Positions 34,690 to 45,216 are shown, counted from the first letter of the stretch. The stretch: 64,000 nucleotides of DNA from Chitinophagaceae bacterium UBA2375 (GCA_002343985.1 DDTB01000034.1:3623-67622), one strand, 5' to 3'. The notes: generated by a model from the sequence alone, not told the origin. A program made the numbers and translations.

Positions 34690-35159
34690 TGAAAATACTT
34701 GTTGAATGCCACAAATGATTCTTTGAACTGCCCCACAATTTTTTGTTGTTCTGAAACGGTTTTCGCTTCATCAAATGATTCGGATAATTCAATAAACGGA
34801 ACCAGCCATTTATGCAGTTCATCATGCGCCGGGCCTTTCATCGTACAGTTTTCGGTTAGGCCTTCAATATTGTCGTCAATCAGTTTTGCCAGTTTTTTGT
34901 AATCGGCATCAGCGCCGGGTTGAAAACCTGTTACCGCTTTTTCCATTGTCCGGATATACAGCATCATGCTGTCGGCCACTTTCCATTTTTCTCCATTATT
35001 CAGTACAATGGCTTCATGCCCGTGGCCCGCATGCCCTGTATCGGTTTTGCTGATTTCCTGTTTCACTTCCTGTTTTGCCTCAGGCGCTGTTTCAGTTTTT
35101 TGATCACCGCAGGCATGCAATACAATCGATATACAGGCGGCCGATATCATTTTTTTCAT
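34686..35159 (-). CDS. Lipoprotein with His-rich segment, unknown function
   Basis: 157 residues. Lipobox ISIVLHACGD (Cys about residue 17), then an acidic/Lys-rich linker, a His-rich patch TGHAGHGHEA near 41-50, and a predicted four-helix bundle to the C-terminus (MLYIRTMEKAVTGF; LAKLIDDNIEGLTENC; HDELHKWLVPFIELSESF). The His patch could bind metal, but that is inference. It overlaps the cytochrome gene by 4 bp and may act with it in envelope redox or metal handling. No named family was recognised. Confidence 0.72.
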   Translation of the reverse strand: MKKMISAACISIVLHACGDQKTETAPEAKQEVKQEISKTDTGHAGHGHEAIVLNNGEKWKVADSMMLYIRTMEKAVTGFQPGADADYKKLAKLIDDNIEGLTENCTMKGPAHDELHKWLVPFIELSESFDEAKTVSEQQKIVGQFKESFVAFNKYFQ

Positions 35160-35249
35160 GAGATGGGTGTTTGGGGTTGCATAAAAAGGTTAAGCCAGGG
35201 CAAAATTAGTCAATTCGAACGGGTTGCGTGGGCGGCAAGAAACGAAGGA

Positions 35250-35924
35250 TCAGAGCAAACCTTTTTCATATGCCAGGTGGAGGGCCTGGGCGCGGCTGTT
35301 CACATGCAGTTTCTGGTAGATATTCATCACGTGTTTTTTAGCGGTATTTGTGCTGATATCGAGCCTGGCCCCAATTTCCTTATACAGCAAACCGTCGATC
35401 AGCAATTGCAGGATTTCTTTTTCGCGCTGAGTGAGGTCAAAAAAATCGGTTGGCCTGGGTTGGTTTTGCTGGGGAAGGCGGAGCTCATTTTTTTGAACAA
35501 GCTGTAGAATTTTATACGCGATGCCCGGGGAGATAGGCCCGATGCTGTTTTCCAGCATCTGGTGCAGCATCTCGGTGATGCTTTCGGAACTTTCTTCTTT
35601 GAGTAAATACCCGTGCGCACCGGCTTTGATGGCTTTGAAAATTTTGTCTTCGTTATCAAAAATGGTGAGTACCACATATTTCACCTGCGGGTAGAGGCAG
35701 GATGCAATCGCGATCGCGTCGACACCATCCATGTTCGGCATTTCCAGGTCCATCAGCGCCACATCGGGCAACTGGTTGTCGGGCAGGCACTTCATCTTAT
35801 CTAAAAATTCCTGTCCGTCAGACGCGGTCAGGCATACAACAAAACCACCATCGCGCAGCAATTTATCTTTCAGGATATTCCTGTTGCTGGCTTTATCGTC
35901 TATGATGGCTATACGTACGGGCAT
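35250..35924 (-). CDS. NarL/FixJ-type response regulator
   Basis: 224 residues. Receiver domain with IIDDKAS at the N-terminus, phospho-acceptor Asp in VALMDLEMPNMDGVDAI near residue 55, and YLLKEESSESIT with the conserved Lys near 110. LuxR-type helix-turn-helix at the end: LTQREKEILQLLIDGLLYKE then NTAKKHVMNIYQKLHVNS. It lies 58 bp downstream of the large sensor kinase on the same strand and is its probable partner. Target genes are not evident. Confidence 0.92.
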   Translation of the reverse strand: MPVRIAIIDDKASNRNILKDKLLRDGGFVVCLTASDGQEFLDKMKCLPDNQLPDVALMDLEMPNMDGVDAIAIASCLYPQVKYVVLTIFDNEDKIFKAIKAGAHGYLLKEESSESITEMLHQMLENSIGPISPGIAYKILQLVQKNELRLPQQNQPRPTDFFDLTQREKEILQLLIDGLLYKEIGARLDISTNTAKKHVMNIYQKLHVNSRAQALHLAYEKGLL

Positions 35925-35982
35925 GTGTCAAACTTAAACAAATCTCCTTTCTTTTATAGTCGACAGCTATACTCCTTTTGGG

Positions 35983-38979
35983 TTATACAGTAAACTGAAA
36001 ACGGGTCCCCTGTGTTTCTTTGGTTGTCAGCAAAACATCTATCCCGCTTGCCTTGCCGCGTTCCCGGATATTGTCGAGCCCATAACCCGGATTGATTTTT
36101 TCTTCATCAAACCCCGATCCGTCATCCTGAACCAGTATCGTCCAGGCCTCTGTGCCCGGGATGCTTTCCACGCTGATATGAGCGGCGCCGCTGTGTTTGA
36201 TGGCATTTGTTATGGCCTCCTGCACCATGCGCACCAGGTTGAGCGCTTGTTGATTCTCGAGCATGCGGTTTGGAGGGGCCATACCAGTTACCTGGAATTG
36301 GATATCCGGATAATAACGGCTGAGTTGTTGCACAAAATTCCGGATCCTGATCAGGCAATCGGTGCAGGCGAAAGCTTCTTTTTGCAGCGCCCAGATGGTT
36401 TCGCGCAGTGAATGCATGATGTCTTTTGATGCAAAACGAAGGTCTGTCATCAGGGCCTTGCTTTCGGGTTCCGTTAGTTTATACCCGAGCAGATCGGTTT
36501 TGTGCAATACCGCGTTGGCATAAGCGCCGATGCTGTCGTGCAAATCACGCGATATCCTTTCTTTTTCCATTTGCACGCGCCGGGCGCTTTCCAGTTCAAT
36601 TAATTTTTGCTGGTATTTTTTTCGCTGGTAATCATTCACGCTAAACAGCAGCAGGCTGAATATTACTATACCCACAAGGCTATAGAACCACCAGGTTTTC
36701 CAAAATGGAGGTTTGATGATGATGCTGATGCTGTGCATGGGAAACGCTGATGCATCATAAGTCCTGCCGGCATATATGTCAAGACTGTATTTGCCCGGAG
36801 GCAGGTAATAGCGTATGGTTTGCATGTCGCTGTTTTGTATCCATTCCGGGTCAATGGGGTTCATGCGGTATTGGAAACTGTACCGGCCGGGCATGCTGCC
36901 CGACATGGCGGTGACATCAAATGCCAGGTTGTTTTTATCGTACGGTAGCGTCAATGAACGCGTGTACCAAACTGCCGAATCCCCGGTGTATTCTTTATTG
37001 TTCACTTGTATGCGGGTCAGCATCAGCCTGATGACTTCATTTCCCTGCCTGATCTGTTCAGGATAAAAACTGTTTGCCCCCTTGATTCCGCCAAAAAAAA
37101 GTTCATTGCCCGACGTAAAGGCTACGCCCGTGTTGAACTCGTTTTCCTGTAAACCATCTTCCCGGGTAAGTTGGAATACATATCCAGGCTTTTGCAGGTT
37201 GATACAGAAAATGCCTTTGTTGCTGCTGCACCAAAGCAGCCCGCTTTCATCAAAGGCCATGGCATAAATGCAATCATCCGGCAGCCCGTCTTTTTTCGAC
37301 AGGTGCCTGATAATGGTTCCCTCGTCATCAATTTCAAATACGCCATTGTTTGTACCCAGGAAAATATTTCCGCCGGACTTATCCACGAAACACCTCACAT
37401 GGCCTGTGTTTGGAAAGAATTTTTTCCTGACCTGCCGTTTTTGAAATGGATCAAACCAGCATAATGTGTCGGGATAAAAACTAATGATCAGCCGCCCCCG
37501 CATCGCGGCGCCCAAAAAATCCCTGTTGTTGTGCATGGTCCATTCTTCTGCATGTCCATTGCCATGGGTGTAGAGGAACAAATCATTTTGTGAACTGATG
37601 ATGCTGAGGCTGTCGGTTGATAAAATTGTTTTGCAATAGTATGAGGGCCCGTCTGATGATAAGGTATCAGGCCGTTTAATGGTGACCGGCTTAAATGCAT
37701 TTTTCTGATAGTTGTATAACCATAAACTTGTTTCACCGGCACAGGCGAGTAAATATTCGCCGGTAGCTGTTTGCGTGATGGCGTTAACCGATAAGGCTTT
37801 TGTTTTCCCGGGTAATGACCGCACATGCCTGAGCAGTTTTTGTGTACTGTCGTATATCAACAAGCCGTTTGATAAAGTACCCGTTAATACAAGGTTTGCC
37901 TTTTTGTCGGCCCATAGGCTGAGCACATGGAGGCCTCTGGCAACCTGGTTATTGTTTGAATATTGTTTGATGGCTAAATGTTTGTTGGAAATCCTGCAGA
38001 CGCCATCCATTAATGAATTAATGTACAGGTTCCCAAATTTGTCGGAGAGCATCTTGCTGATAATGGAAAACTCAAACAATGGATTTCTGTTGAAGTCAAC
38101 CAGTTCAGATACAAGGCGCTCGTAATCATTGCCCAGGACAAAGACCCGGTTTGACAGGCTCCAAATCACGCGGCCTTCCCAAAGAATCATTTTGTTCCTG
38201 ATGCCATCGTATGCCTGCAGTTCATGGATGATGATTTTTTTCCGTTCTTTTGAACGCGGCCGGTATTTGTATAATACCACGGGCTCCTGGTACAGGCTGA
38301 AAATAATCTCATCATCTGATATGAATTCCAGTACAGAAAATTCTTGATCGGGTTCCGTTTCAACAATATCATGCACTTTGTTTTCTACCAGGTTTACATT
38401 GTACAGTTTGTGCTTCCAACTGATGCAGATATTATTCCCCCTGTTTTTCCCAAGCCGGATCAGGTTGGCATTCATGGAGGGTTCAAGTGCCGCGATGGCC
38501 AGGGGTTCATTTTTTATGATTTTTTCCTGTGCCAGGTGATAGGAAATAAGCTGATGAGGGTATTCGAGGAAATGCAGGCTGCCATTGGATTCCGCGAGGA
38601 TGCGGGGATGCTTGGTCTGCCCTTCTTTATTTTTCCAGATCAGCCGGAAACGGTTAGTCGCGGGAAGGTACTCGCTGATGCCATAAGCATGGCTTAGAAA
38701 AAAACGGTTATTGGATGTATGGAAAAATTTCACCCATTTATTATCGGGCAAGCCATCCTGTATGGACACAAAACTGAAATTTTTGCCATCAAAACGTTGC
38801 AGGCCGTTGGGATAACTGAACCAGCAGATGTTTAAAGGATCAACCTCCAGGTCGATGACATTGTTTTGCAGCATGCCATCATCAGTGGTGAGGTGCGTAC
38901 TGTGAAACCGTTCCTGTACCTGCGCATGCGCGTTATGCAGGATGTTCAGTAAAAGCAGGATTGTACAAACGGTTTTCAA
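35983..38979 (-). CDS. Propeller (Y_Y_Y) sensor histidine kinase
   Basis: 998 residues. Signal peptide, then a large periplasmic sensor of propeller repeats (about 25-680; repeats such as LTTDDGMLQNNVIDLEVDPL, KDGLPDDCIYAMAFDESGLL, REDGLQENEFNTGVAF), then a Y_Y_Y domain (YYLPPGKYSLDIYAGRTYD). One membrane helix (WWFYSLVGIVIFSLLLFSV near 745) leads through a coiled coil to HisKA_3 (RISRDLHDSIGAYANAV, phospho-His near 797) and an ATPase domain (QEAITNAIKHSG, DDGSGFD, PGYGLDNIRERG). It is separate from its regulator, not the one-protein hybrid form. The signal is unknown; several propeller repeats are degenerate. Confidence 0.92.
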   Translation of the reverse strand: MKTVCTILLLLNILHNAHAQVQERFHSTHLTTDDGMLQNNVIDLEVDPLNICWFSYPNGLQRFDGKNFSFVSIQDGLPDNKWVKFFHTSNNRFFLSHAYGISEYLPATNRFRLIWKNKEGQTKHPRILAESNGSLHFLEYPHQLISYHLAQEKIIKNEPLAIAALEPSMNANLIRLGKNRGNNICISWKHKLYNVNLVENKVHDIVETEPDQEFSVLEFISDDEIIFSLYQEPVVLYKYRPRSKERKKIIIHELQAYDGIRNKMILWEGRVIWSLSNRVFVLGNDYERLVSELVDFNRNPLFEFSIISKMLSDKFGNLYINSLMDGVCRISNKHLAIKQYSNNNQVARGLHVLSLWADKKANLVLTGTLSNGLLIYDSTQKLLRHVRSLPGKTKALSVNAITQTATGEYLLACAGETSLWLYNYQKNAFKPVTIKRPDTLSSDGPSYYCKTILSTDSLSIISSQNDLFLYTHGNGHAEEWTMHNNRDFLGAAMRGRLIISFYPDTLCWFDPFQKRQVRKKFFPNTGHVRCFVDKSGGNIFLGTNNGVFEIDDEGTIIRHLSKKDGLPDDCIYAMAFDESGLLWCSSNKGIFCINLQKPGYVFQLTREDGLQENEFNTGVAFTSGNELFFGGIKGANSFYPEQIRQGNEVIRLMLTRIQVNNKEYTGDSAVWYTRSLTLPYDKNNLAFDVTAMSGSMPGRYSFQYRMNPIDPEWIQNSDMQTIRYYLPPGKYSLDIYAGRTYDASAFPMHSISIIIKPPFWKTWWFYSLVGIVIFSLLLFSVNDYQRKKYQQKLIELESARRVQMEKERISRDLHDSIGAYANAVLHKTDLLGYKLTEPESKALMTDLRFASKDIMHSLRETIWALQKEAFACTDCLIRIRNFVQQLSRYYPDIQFQVTGMAPPNRMLENQQALNLVRMVQEAITNAIKHSGAAHISVESIPGTEAWTILVQDDGSGFDEEKINPGYGLDNIRERGKASGIDVLLTTKETQGTRFQFTV

Positions 38980-39198
38980 TAATCAGTGCAGTTGACTTCA
39001 GCAATCAAGTTACAATTTCCCCTTGGAAACCCATCCTAATCCAAATGGATTATTGATGGAGTAAAGATGTTTGATTTCTTTTGTTGTTGCATAACAGGAA
39101 TTGTTTCCTGTTTATCACTCACCTCTGTTTCCCGCTGCAACCTGAATGATGCCTGCCCTTTTGGGGATACCTGATTCTGTCATGTAAAATTTTTTTGT

Positions 39199-42100
39199 AT
39201 GTTATCAAAATCTCTACTGCTCAGCCTGGCAGCATGCCTGTTCGCCAGCATTGTTTTCGCGCAAACCTGGACCGGCAGCGCGAGCAGCAACTGGAATGAT
39301 CCAGCCAACTGGTCACCTGCGAATGTACCCATTGCCACATCCAACGTAACCATTGCCAGCTCAGCAAATGTGCCGGCGCTTCCGGCAAATACAACTGTCA
39401 ATAGTTTTACAGTGTCTGCCGGCGGCGTGTTGAATTTCAGTGGATATAGCCTGACCATTAACGGCTTTATGGACATCAATGGCGGTACGCTGATTAACGG
39501 CAGTGCCGACATTGTGATCAACATCAACGGAGCGGGATCACAGTATATCCGCTCATCCACCGTTAACGATGATATCATCCTGAACCATAATGGTACAGGG
39601 GCTTTATTTGAAGCGTACATTACCGGGAATACCTATAATGGGAATTTTACCCTCAACATCAATACATCTGCTTTATCGAATACCTCATACAGCGTACCCT
39701 CCGTGTTTAATGGTTCGGTTACGGTTAACCGCACAGTGGCAGGCGCTACCGAGATTTTCAAGGAATCGGCAAGCGGTAATATAACCTCGTTTACGTATAT
39801 AAACAACGTGGGCGGAAGTACCGACATCAATGGTTCAGGTTCGTTTTCAACCGTAGTAAACGGACCGGTGAATATCAATTATTCCTCCCTTTCCGGAACA
39901 CCCGCATTTAGTATCCGAAGGCTCATCAATACCGCAGGTGGTGGATCCATTGCAGCACAAAACATTGGCACACTTACGTTATTGGGTGATACGATGCTGG
40001 TAAACAGCCTCACGGTTAATGGTTTTACCGGTTCGGGCATAGATGATATCAATAGTGTACACATCACCGGAAACCTAACCCTGGCAGATGCCACTGGCAA
40101 TACCGGCTCTACCTATATCAGGAACAGCACCATTACGGGCAATACCAATGTAACCATCAATTCAGCGGGCGGTAATTTTTTTGAGGCTTATATCACGCCC
40201 AATACATTCAACGGAAACCTGGCTGTTCAATTGAATGGAGCGGCAGCCGGTTACCTTTCATATTCAGCGCCATCAAAATACAATGGCAATGTAAGTGTCA
40301 GCCGCACGGTTGCGGGTATCACAGAAATTTTCAGGACGGGCGGGCCCGTTGGTAACCTGGATAATTTCAGTTATACCAATACGGCGGGAGGCGTCAGCGA
40401 GATCAATGGAAATGGTTCTGTATCGGTTGTAGCCGCCGGTACGGTAAACATTGATGTGAATAACCCTTCGGGCAATCCCTCCTTTACCATGCGGTACCTG
40501 AAAAACCTAACAGGAGGAGGAACCGTGACTGTGGTAAACCCAGGTACGATTGATGTTTACAGGGACAGCCTGATCGTCAACAGCTTTAGCATTACAGGGA
40601 TATTTGGGCCTGGTATTGATGATATTGAAGAAAGTTCGATCACGGGAAATGTTACGATTTCTGATGCAGCCGGCAACACCAGTTCCTCGTATCTCAGGGG
40701 ATCTGTGATTAATGGTAATACCAATATCATCATCAACTCAGCCGGGGGCAATTATTTTGAGGGATATTTAGCACCCAATACTTTCAATGGAAACCTCAAT
40801 ATCCAGTTGAATGGGGCCGCCGCTATGTACACATCATACAACGCTCCATCCACTTTTAACGGCAACAAAACCGTTACCCGTACCGTTGCGGGATTGACTG
40901 ATTTGTTCCGCACCGGTGGTTTGGGCGCCATCAATAATTTTTCATTGACAAATAACGTAGGTGGAAATACGGAAATCAACAACAACAGCGGCCCGTTGGT
41001 CAACCTGAACGGGACACTGAATATCAGCATCAGCAACCCCGTTACGGCTGCCCAGTTTCAAATGCGCTTGCTGAAAAATCAAACCGGCGGAGGGTCTGTC
41101 AGCCTGTCAAACCTCAGTTATCTAAACCTCCAGCGAGACAGCTTGCGTGTGAACGCCTTAACCATTAATGGTTTTAGCGGTCCAAACACTGACAGGCTGG
41201 AAGATGTACAGGTATTCGGCATCGTGGATATAGCAGACGCTGTGGGGAACACGAGTTCAACCTATATCATTAACTCTGATTTCGAAGGGCCGTTTACCTA
41301 TACACAGAATTCAGCATCTGCGGCTTATGAGGGATTCCAGGCCGGTAACCGGTTTAAGGGAAACGCGACATTTGTAAGGAACAATGGAAGTATTTTTCTG
41401 GCATATAACGACCGCTCTGACTTTCATGCCGATCTCAATATCCAATCTGATGCAGGTATCACGGTAACCGATACACTTGCGTTTGTGGGCAGTACCTCAT
41501 CTGTCATTTCCAAAACAGGCGCACAGGAACTTAGTTTTACCAGGATGCATATTGGAAAAGCAGGGCCGGCTTCCGTTACACTCAACAGCCCGCTAACGGT
41601 AACGAATAGGGTAAGTTTCGCGGGTGGAAACCTGGTTACATCTTCAACAAACCTATTATCGCTAAATAATAATGTACTCGCCAACGGCGCATCCAACGCC
41701 AGCCATGTGGTTGGGCCTGTGCAAAAAACGGGCGATGACGCATTTGTATTCCCCCTGGGAGATGGCACAACGTATAAACCTGTATCCATCAGCGCACCAA
41801 CATTGGCAACGGATGTTTTCCGCGCGGCATATATCAAGGATAACCCTTCCACAGCGGGATTCGATACGAGTTTACGTGCAACCTCATTGCTTAGGGTGAG
41901 CGGCTATGAGTACTGGACATTGGAAAGGTTGAATGGGTCAAGCAATATCACGCCAACATTTACCTATACTGATCCGGGAAGCGGACAATACATCACGGTT
42001 CCGGCCCAGGCTGCCATTGCGCGATGGAATGGAAGCCAGTGGGACGACCTGGGCACAGGCGCTGTCAGCGGCACACTTTCCGGCAGCATTGCAACAGGCG

Positions 42101-45100
42101 CGCCGGTGAGCAATTTCACGCCCTCAGCTTTTACATTCGCGTCTAAGGACCTCGTTAATAACCCGCTGCTCGACCTGATCCTGTACACTTATTATGCCGA
42201 TGCGGATACTGATGGTTTTGGTGATGCCAATAACAGCATAACCTCTCCATCCTCAACCCCTCCATCAGGGTATTCGGCTAATGATACGGATTGTGATGAC
42301 AACGATAATACAGTATATCCCGGAGCGCCTGAGCTCTGTGACAACAAGGATAACGATTGCGACGGCACCATTGATGATGGCGCACCTTTCAATACTTATT
42401 ACCGCGACCAGGATGGGGACGGATTCGGTGACGCGGCCGTGAGCACACAGGCTTGCACGGCGCCTTCCGGGTTTGTATCGAATGACGATGATTGTGATGA
42501 CAACGACATTACCGTATTTCCCAATGCGCCTGAGCTCTGCGATGGCAAAGACAATGATTGTGATGGCACAATTGACGAGGGCGTGTTGAACACATATTAC
42601 CGCGACCAGGATGGGGACGGATTTGGCGACGCTGCCGTGAGCACACAGGCTTGCACGGCGCCTTCCGGGTTTGTATCGAATGATGACGATTGCGACGATG
42701 CGGACAATACCATATATCCCAACGCACCTGAGCTCTGCGATGGCAAAGACAATGATTGTGATGGAACAACCGACGAAGGCGTTCAGGCTACCTGGTACCT
42801 TGATAACGACACCGATGGATTTGGTGATCCTTTATCTTCAGTATTAAGTTGTACACAACCTTCCGGCTATGTAACCAATAGCCTCGATTGTGATGATAAT
42901 GACAATACCGTATATCCGGGCGCTCCTGAACTTTGTGATGGCAAAGACAATGATTGCGATGGAACCATTGATGATGGGGCAGGACAAGCTTTCTTCTATC
43001 TTGATGCAGATGGAGATGGTTTTGGCGATCCCAATATTTCGGTACAGGGTTGCAATCCTCCCAGCGGATATGTTGGTAATGATGACGACTGCGATGATAA
43101 TGACAATACCGTGTATCCCAATGCACCTGAACTCTGCGACGGCAAAGACAATGATTGTGATGGTACAACCGATGAAGGTGTTCAGGCTACCTGGTACCTC
43201 GATAACGATACCGATGGTTTTGGTGATCCATTATCTTCTGTATTAAGTTGTACACAGCCTTCCGGCTATGTAACCAATAGCCTTGATTGTGATGACAATG
43301 ACAATACCGTATATCCGGGCGCTCCTGAACTCTGCGATGGCAAAGACAATGATTGTGATGGTACAATAGATGATGGCGCCGGTACCATTACTTACTACCA
43401 GGATGCAGATGGCGATGGTTTCGGTAACGCGGCAGTAACAACGGTTGCCTGCGCTCCGCCACCTGGTTATGTGGCTAATGATGATGATTGTGATGATACT
43501 GATAACACGGTGTATCCCAACGCGCCGGAGCTTTGTGATGGTAAAGACAATGATTGCAATGGAACGATAGACGATGGCGCCGGGACCATAACTTATTACC
43601 AGGATGCTGATGGCGATGGTTTTGGCAATGCGTCTGTAACAACCGTTGCCTGTGCTCCGCCACCTGGTTATGTGGGCAATGATGATGATTGTGATGATAC
43701 TGATAACACGGTGTATCCCAATGCGCCGGAGCTTTGCGATGGCAAAGACAATGATTGCAACGGCACGATCGATGATGGAGCGGGCAGCATTCCTGTGGTG
43801 AGTGGCCCAAGGAATATGTGTCCTTTTGAAGGCACTGGCCAAACGGTAATATTTACCGCTGCGCCAGTCGTGGGTGTGTTCTCTTATCAATGGACGGTTC
43901 CTCCGACAATCAGCATCGTTTCCGGACAAGGAACCAATACTTTGGAAGTACAGATCCTGCCTGGTTTTGGCGCGAATGCCAATAAGCAGATCCGTGTAAC
44001 ATCCACATCGGCATGCGGCACCAGCCCTGTATCTATTTATTACTTGCTGGCACAATTCCCGTCTACGCCGGGCGCCATCAGTGGCCCGACAGAAGTTTGC
44101 GGAATTGTTGGAACCTCCGGCGAAGCCACATACAGCATCAGTCCGGTGACGGCCGCAACAAGTTATGCATGGTCTGTTTCGGCGGGCATGACGATTACCA
44201 GCCACCCGAACGGACCGGGTCCAAACGATACAGTCATTACGGTACAGTTTGCCCCGGGCTTTAGTTCCGGAAACGTAACGGTAACGGCCGTTAATAATTG
44301 CGGCAGCAGCAGCAACAACAGGCAGCTTGCCGTGCGCAGTGCGGCCATTTCCACACCCGGACTCATACAGGGCCCAACCAATGCCTGCCTCCTCATGCTT
44401 TCACTGGCAAACCCCACCGGCGTGGAAGCACAGTACAGCATCCGTAAAGTAACCAATGCCACATCTTATAACTGGGTAGCCCCAGCAGGTGCAACAATCA
44501 TCGCGCACCCGGCCGGAACAGGTGCAGATGACACTGTGATTGTTGTTACCTATGCATCCGGGTTTACAGGGGGCAACATAACGGTTACGGCTACCGGAAA
44601 TTGCGGTACGAGCGCTGCGCGCAGCCTTATTATCCAGGCTGGATTAAAACCGGGAACAACCGGTGCGATCAGCGCGACAGAACTGCAGTCTTGTCCGGAC
44701 AGGGTTATCCAATACAGCGTTGCCGCTTTGCCATCCAATACCAACTGGTTGCAATGGACGGTGCCCGCGAATGCAACGATCATCAGTGGCCAGGGAACAG
44801 CCAGCATTGCAGTGGCATACACAGGCGCCGCCATCAATGGAAATATTACCGCAACGCCATCCAACGGTTGCGCTACAGGTGGCACCAGGAGCCTGGCGGT
44901 GAACCTTTCGGCCTGCAGCATCGGCACCACATTCGTAAAAGCAAAAACTTCGGATATGCCTTCCTGTGAGGTTAGCGTATATCCTAACCCGTCGCCCGGC
45001 CAGGTGCATATCAGGCTCTCGTCGTTTTCAACCGAACCCATACAAGTGCGCATCCTCGACCTGCAGGGCAGGGTTTACCAAACCCGCACGGCAAAAGGTA

Positions 45101-45201
45101 CGCAAACCATTACGCTTGGTACTGAACTCAGGCCCGGACAATACATAGCCGAGATCAACCAGGCTGGACGGTTGCTGCATAAGCGCTTTGTCAAATTATA
45201 G
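39199..45201 (+). CDS. Giant T9SS-secreted repeat protein with MopE-type Ca sites
   Basis: 2000 residues with signal peptide (SLAACLFASIVFAQ). About residues 115-700 contain three long repeats of roughly 193 residues (beta-helix-like, each with NTFNGNL, RTVAG, GIDD-type motifs) plus a partial fourth. A linker (700-995) has PLGDGTTYKPVSI and YWTLERLNGSSN typical of T9SS cargo. Eight MopE-type repeats of about 66 residues (996-1529) carry DxDxDGFG and DDDCDDNDNTVYP plus ELCDGKDNDCDGT. PKD-like domains (1530-1910) and a type A sorting domain with VYPNPSPGQVHI, ILDLQGRVYQ and the last residues LLHKRFVKL follow. Probably an adhesin or matrix protein on the outer surface; calcium binding is inferred from the Asp pattern. 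Confidence 0.9.
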   Translation: MLSKSLLLSLAACLFASIVFAQTWTGSASSNWNDPANWSPANVPIATSNVTIASSANVPALPANTTVNSFTVSAGGVLNFSGYSLTINGFMDINGGTLINGSADIVININGAGSQYIRSSTVNDDIILNHNGTGALFEAYITGNTYNGNFTLNINTSALSNTSYSVPSVFNGSVTVNRTVAGATEIFKESASGNITSFTYINNVGGSTDINGSGSFSTVVNGPVNINYSSLSGTPAFSIRRLINTAGGGSIAAQNIGTLTLLGDTMLVNSLTVNGFTGSGIDDINSVHITGNLTLADATGNTGSTYIRNSTITGNTNVTINSAGGNFFEAYITPNTFNGNLAVQLNGAAAGYLSYSAPSKYNGNVSVSRTVAGITEIFRTGGPVGNLDNFSYTNTAGGVSEINGNGSVSVVAAGTVNIDVNNPSGNPSFTMRYLKNLTGGGTVTVVNPGTIDVYRDSLIVNSFSITGIFGPGIDDIEESSITGNVTISDAAGNTSSSYLRGSVINGNTNIIINSAGGNYFEGYLAPNTFNGNLNIQLNGAAAMYTSYNAPSTFNGNKTVTRTVAGLTDLFRTGGLGAINNFSLTNNVGGNTEINNNSGPLVNLNGTLNISISNPVTAAQFQMRLLKNQTGGGSVSLSNLSYLNLQRDSLRVNALTINGFSGPNTDRLEDVQVFGIVDIADAVGNTSSTYIINSDFEGPFTYTQNSASAAYEGFQAGNRFKGNATFVRNNGSIFLAYNDRSDFHADLNIQSDAGITVTDTLAFVGSTSSVISKTGAQELSFTRMHIGKAGPASVTLNSPLTVTNRVSFAGGNLVTSSTNLLSLNNNVLANGASNASHVVGPVQKTGDDAFVFPLGDGTTYKPVSISAPTLATDVFRAAYIKDNPSTAGFDTSLRATSLLRVSGYEYWTLERLNGSSNITPTFTYTDPGSGQYITVPAQAAIARWNGSQWDDLGTGAVSGTLSGSIATGAPVSNFTPSAFTFASKDLVNNPLLDLILYTYYADADTDGFGDANNSITSPSSTPPSGYSANDTDCDDNDNTVYPGAPELCDNKDNDCDGTIDDGAPFNTYYRDQDGDGFGDAAVSTQACTAPSGFVSNDDDCDDNDITVFPNAPELCDGKDNDCDGTIDEGVLNTYYRDQDGDGFGDAAVSTQACTAPSGFVSNDDDCDDADNTIYPNAPELCDGKDNDCDGTTDEGVQATWYLDNDTDGFGDPLSSVLSCTQPSGYVTNSLDCDDNDNTVYPGAPELCDGKDNDCDGTIDDGAGQAFFYLDADGDGFGDPNISVQGCNPPSGYVGNDDDCDDNDNTVYPNAPELCDGKDNDCDGTTDEGVQATWYLDNDTDGFGDPLSSVLSCTQPSGYVTNSLDCDDNDNTVYPGAPELCDGKDNDCDGTIDDGAGTITYYQDADGDGFGNAAVTTVACAPPPGYVANDDDCDDTDNTVYPNAPELCDGKDNDCNGTIDDGAGTITYYQDADGDGFGNASVTTVACAPPPGYVGNDDDCDDTDNTVYPNAPELCDGKDNDCNGTIDDGAGSIPVVSGPRNMCPFEGTGQTVIFTAAPVVGVFSYQWTVPPTISIVSGQGTNTLEVQILPGFGANANKQIRVTSTSACGTSPVSIYYLLAQFPSTPGAISGPTEVCGIVGTSGEATYSISPVTAATSYAWSVSAGMTITSHPNGPGPNDTVITVQFAPGFSSGNVTVTAVNNCGSSSNNRQLAVRSAAISTPGLIQGPTNACLLMLSLANPTGVEAQYSIRKVTNATSYNWVAPAGATIIAHPAGTGADDTVIVVTYASGFTGGNITVTATGNCGTSAARSLIIQAGLKPGTTGAISATELQSCPDRVIQYSVAALPSNTNWLQWTVPANATIISGQGTASIAVAYTGAAINGNITATPSNGCATGGTRSLAVNLSACSIGTTFVKAKTSDMPSCEVSVYPNPSPGQVHIRLSSFSTEPIQVRILDLQGRVYQTRTAKGTQTITLGTELRPGQYIAEINQAGRLLHKRFVKL
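42184..43785 (+). repeat. Eight tandem MopE-type coding repeats (about 198 bp)
   Basis: Each unit encodes one DQDGDGFG-type Ca loop, a second Asp/Cys-rich loop and the CDGKDNDCDGT end. Units 4 (about 42783) and 6 (about 43179) are nearly identical in DNA, and units 2-3 and 7-8 are close pairs, showing recent duplication or gene conversion within the array. Confidence 0.92.
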
Positions 45202-45216
45202 GCAATTGTGGTTATT

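Noticed and set aside
42184..43785. CRISPR or non-coding satellite
   Set aside because: Units are in-frame coding repeats with conserved Asp/Cys codons in a 2000-residue protein.
43243..44205. 320-codon open frame on the minus strand inside the giant repeat gene
   Set aside because: It is a shadow of the repeated plus-strand codons; the translation is low-complexity Ile/Arg/His/Thr sequence with no motif, while the plus frame has domains and a sorting tail.
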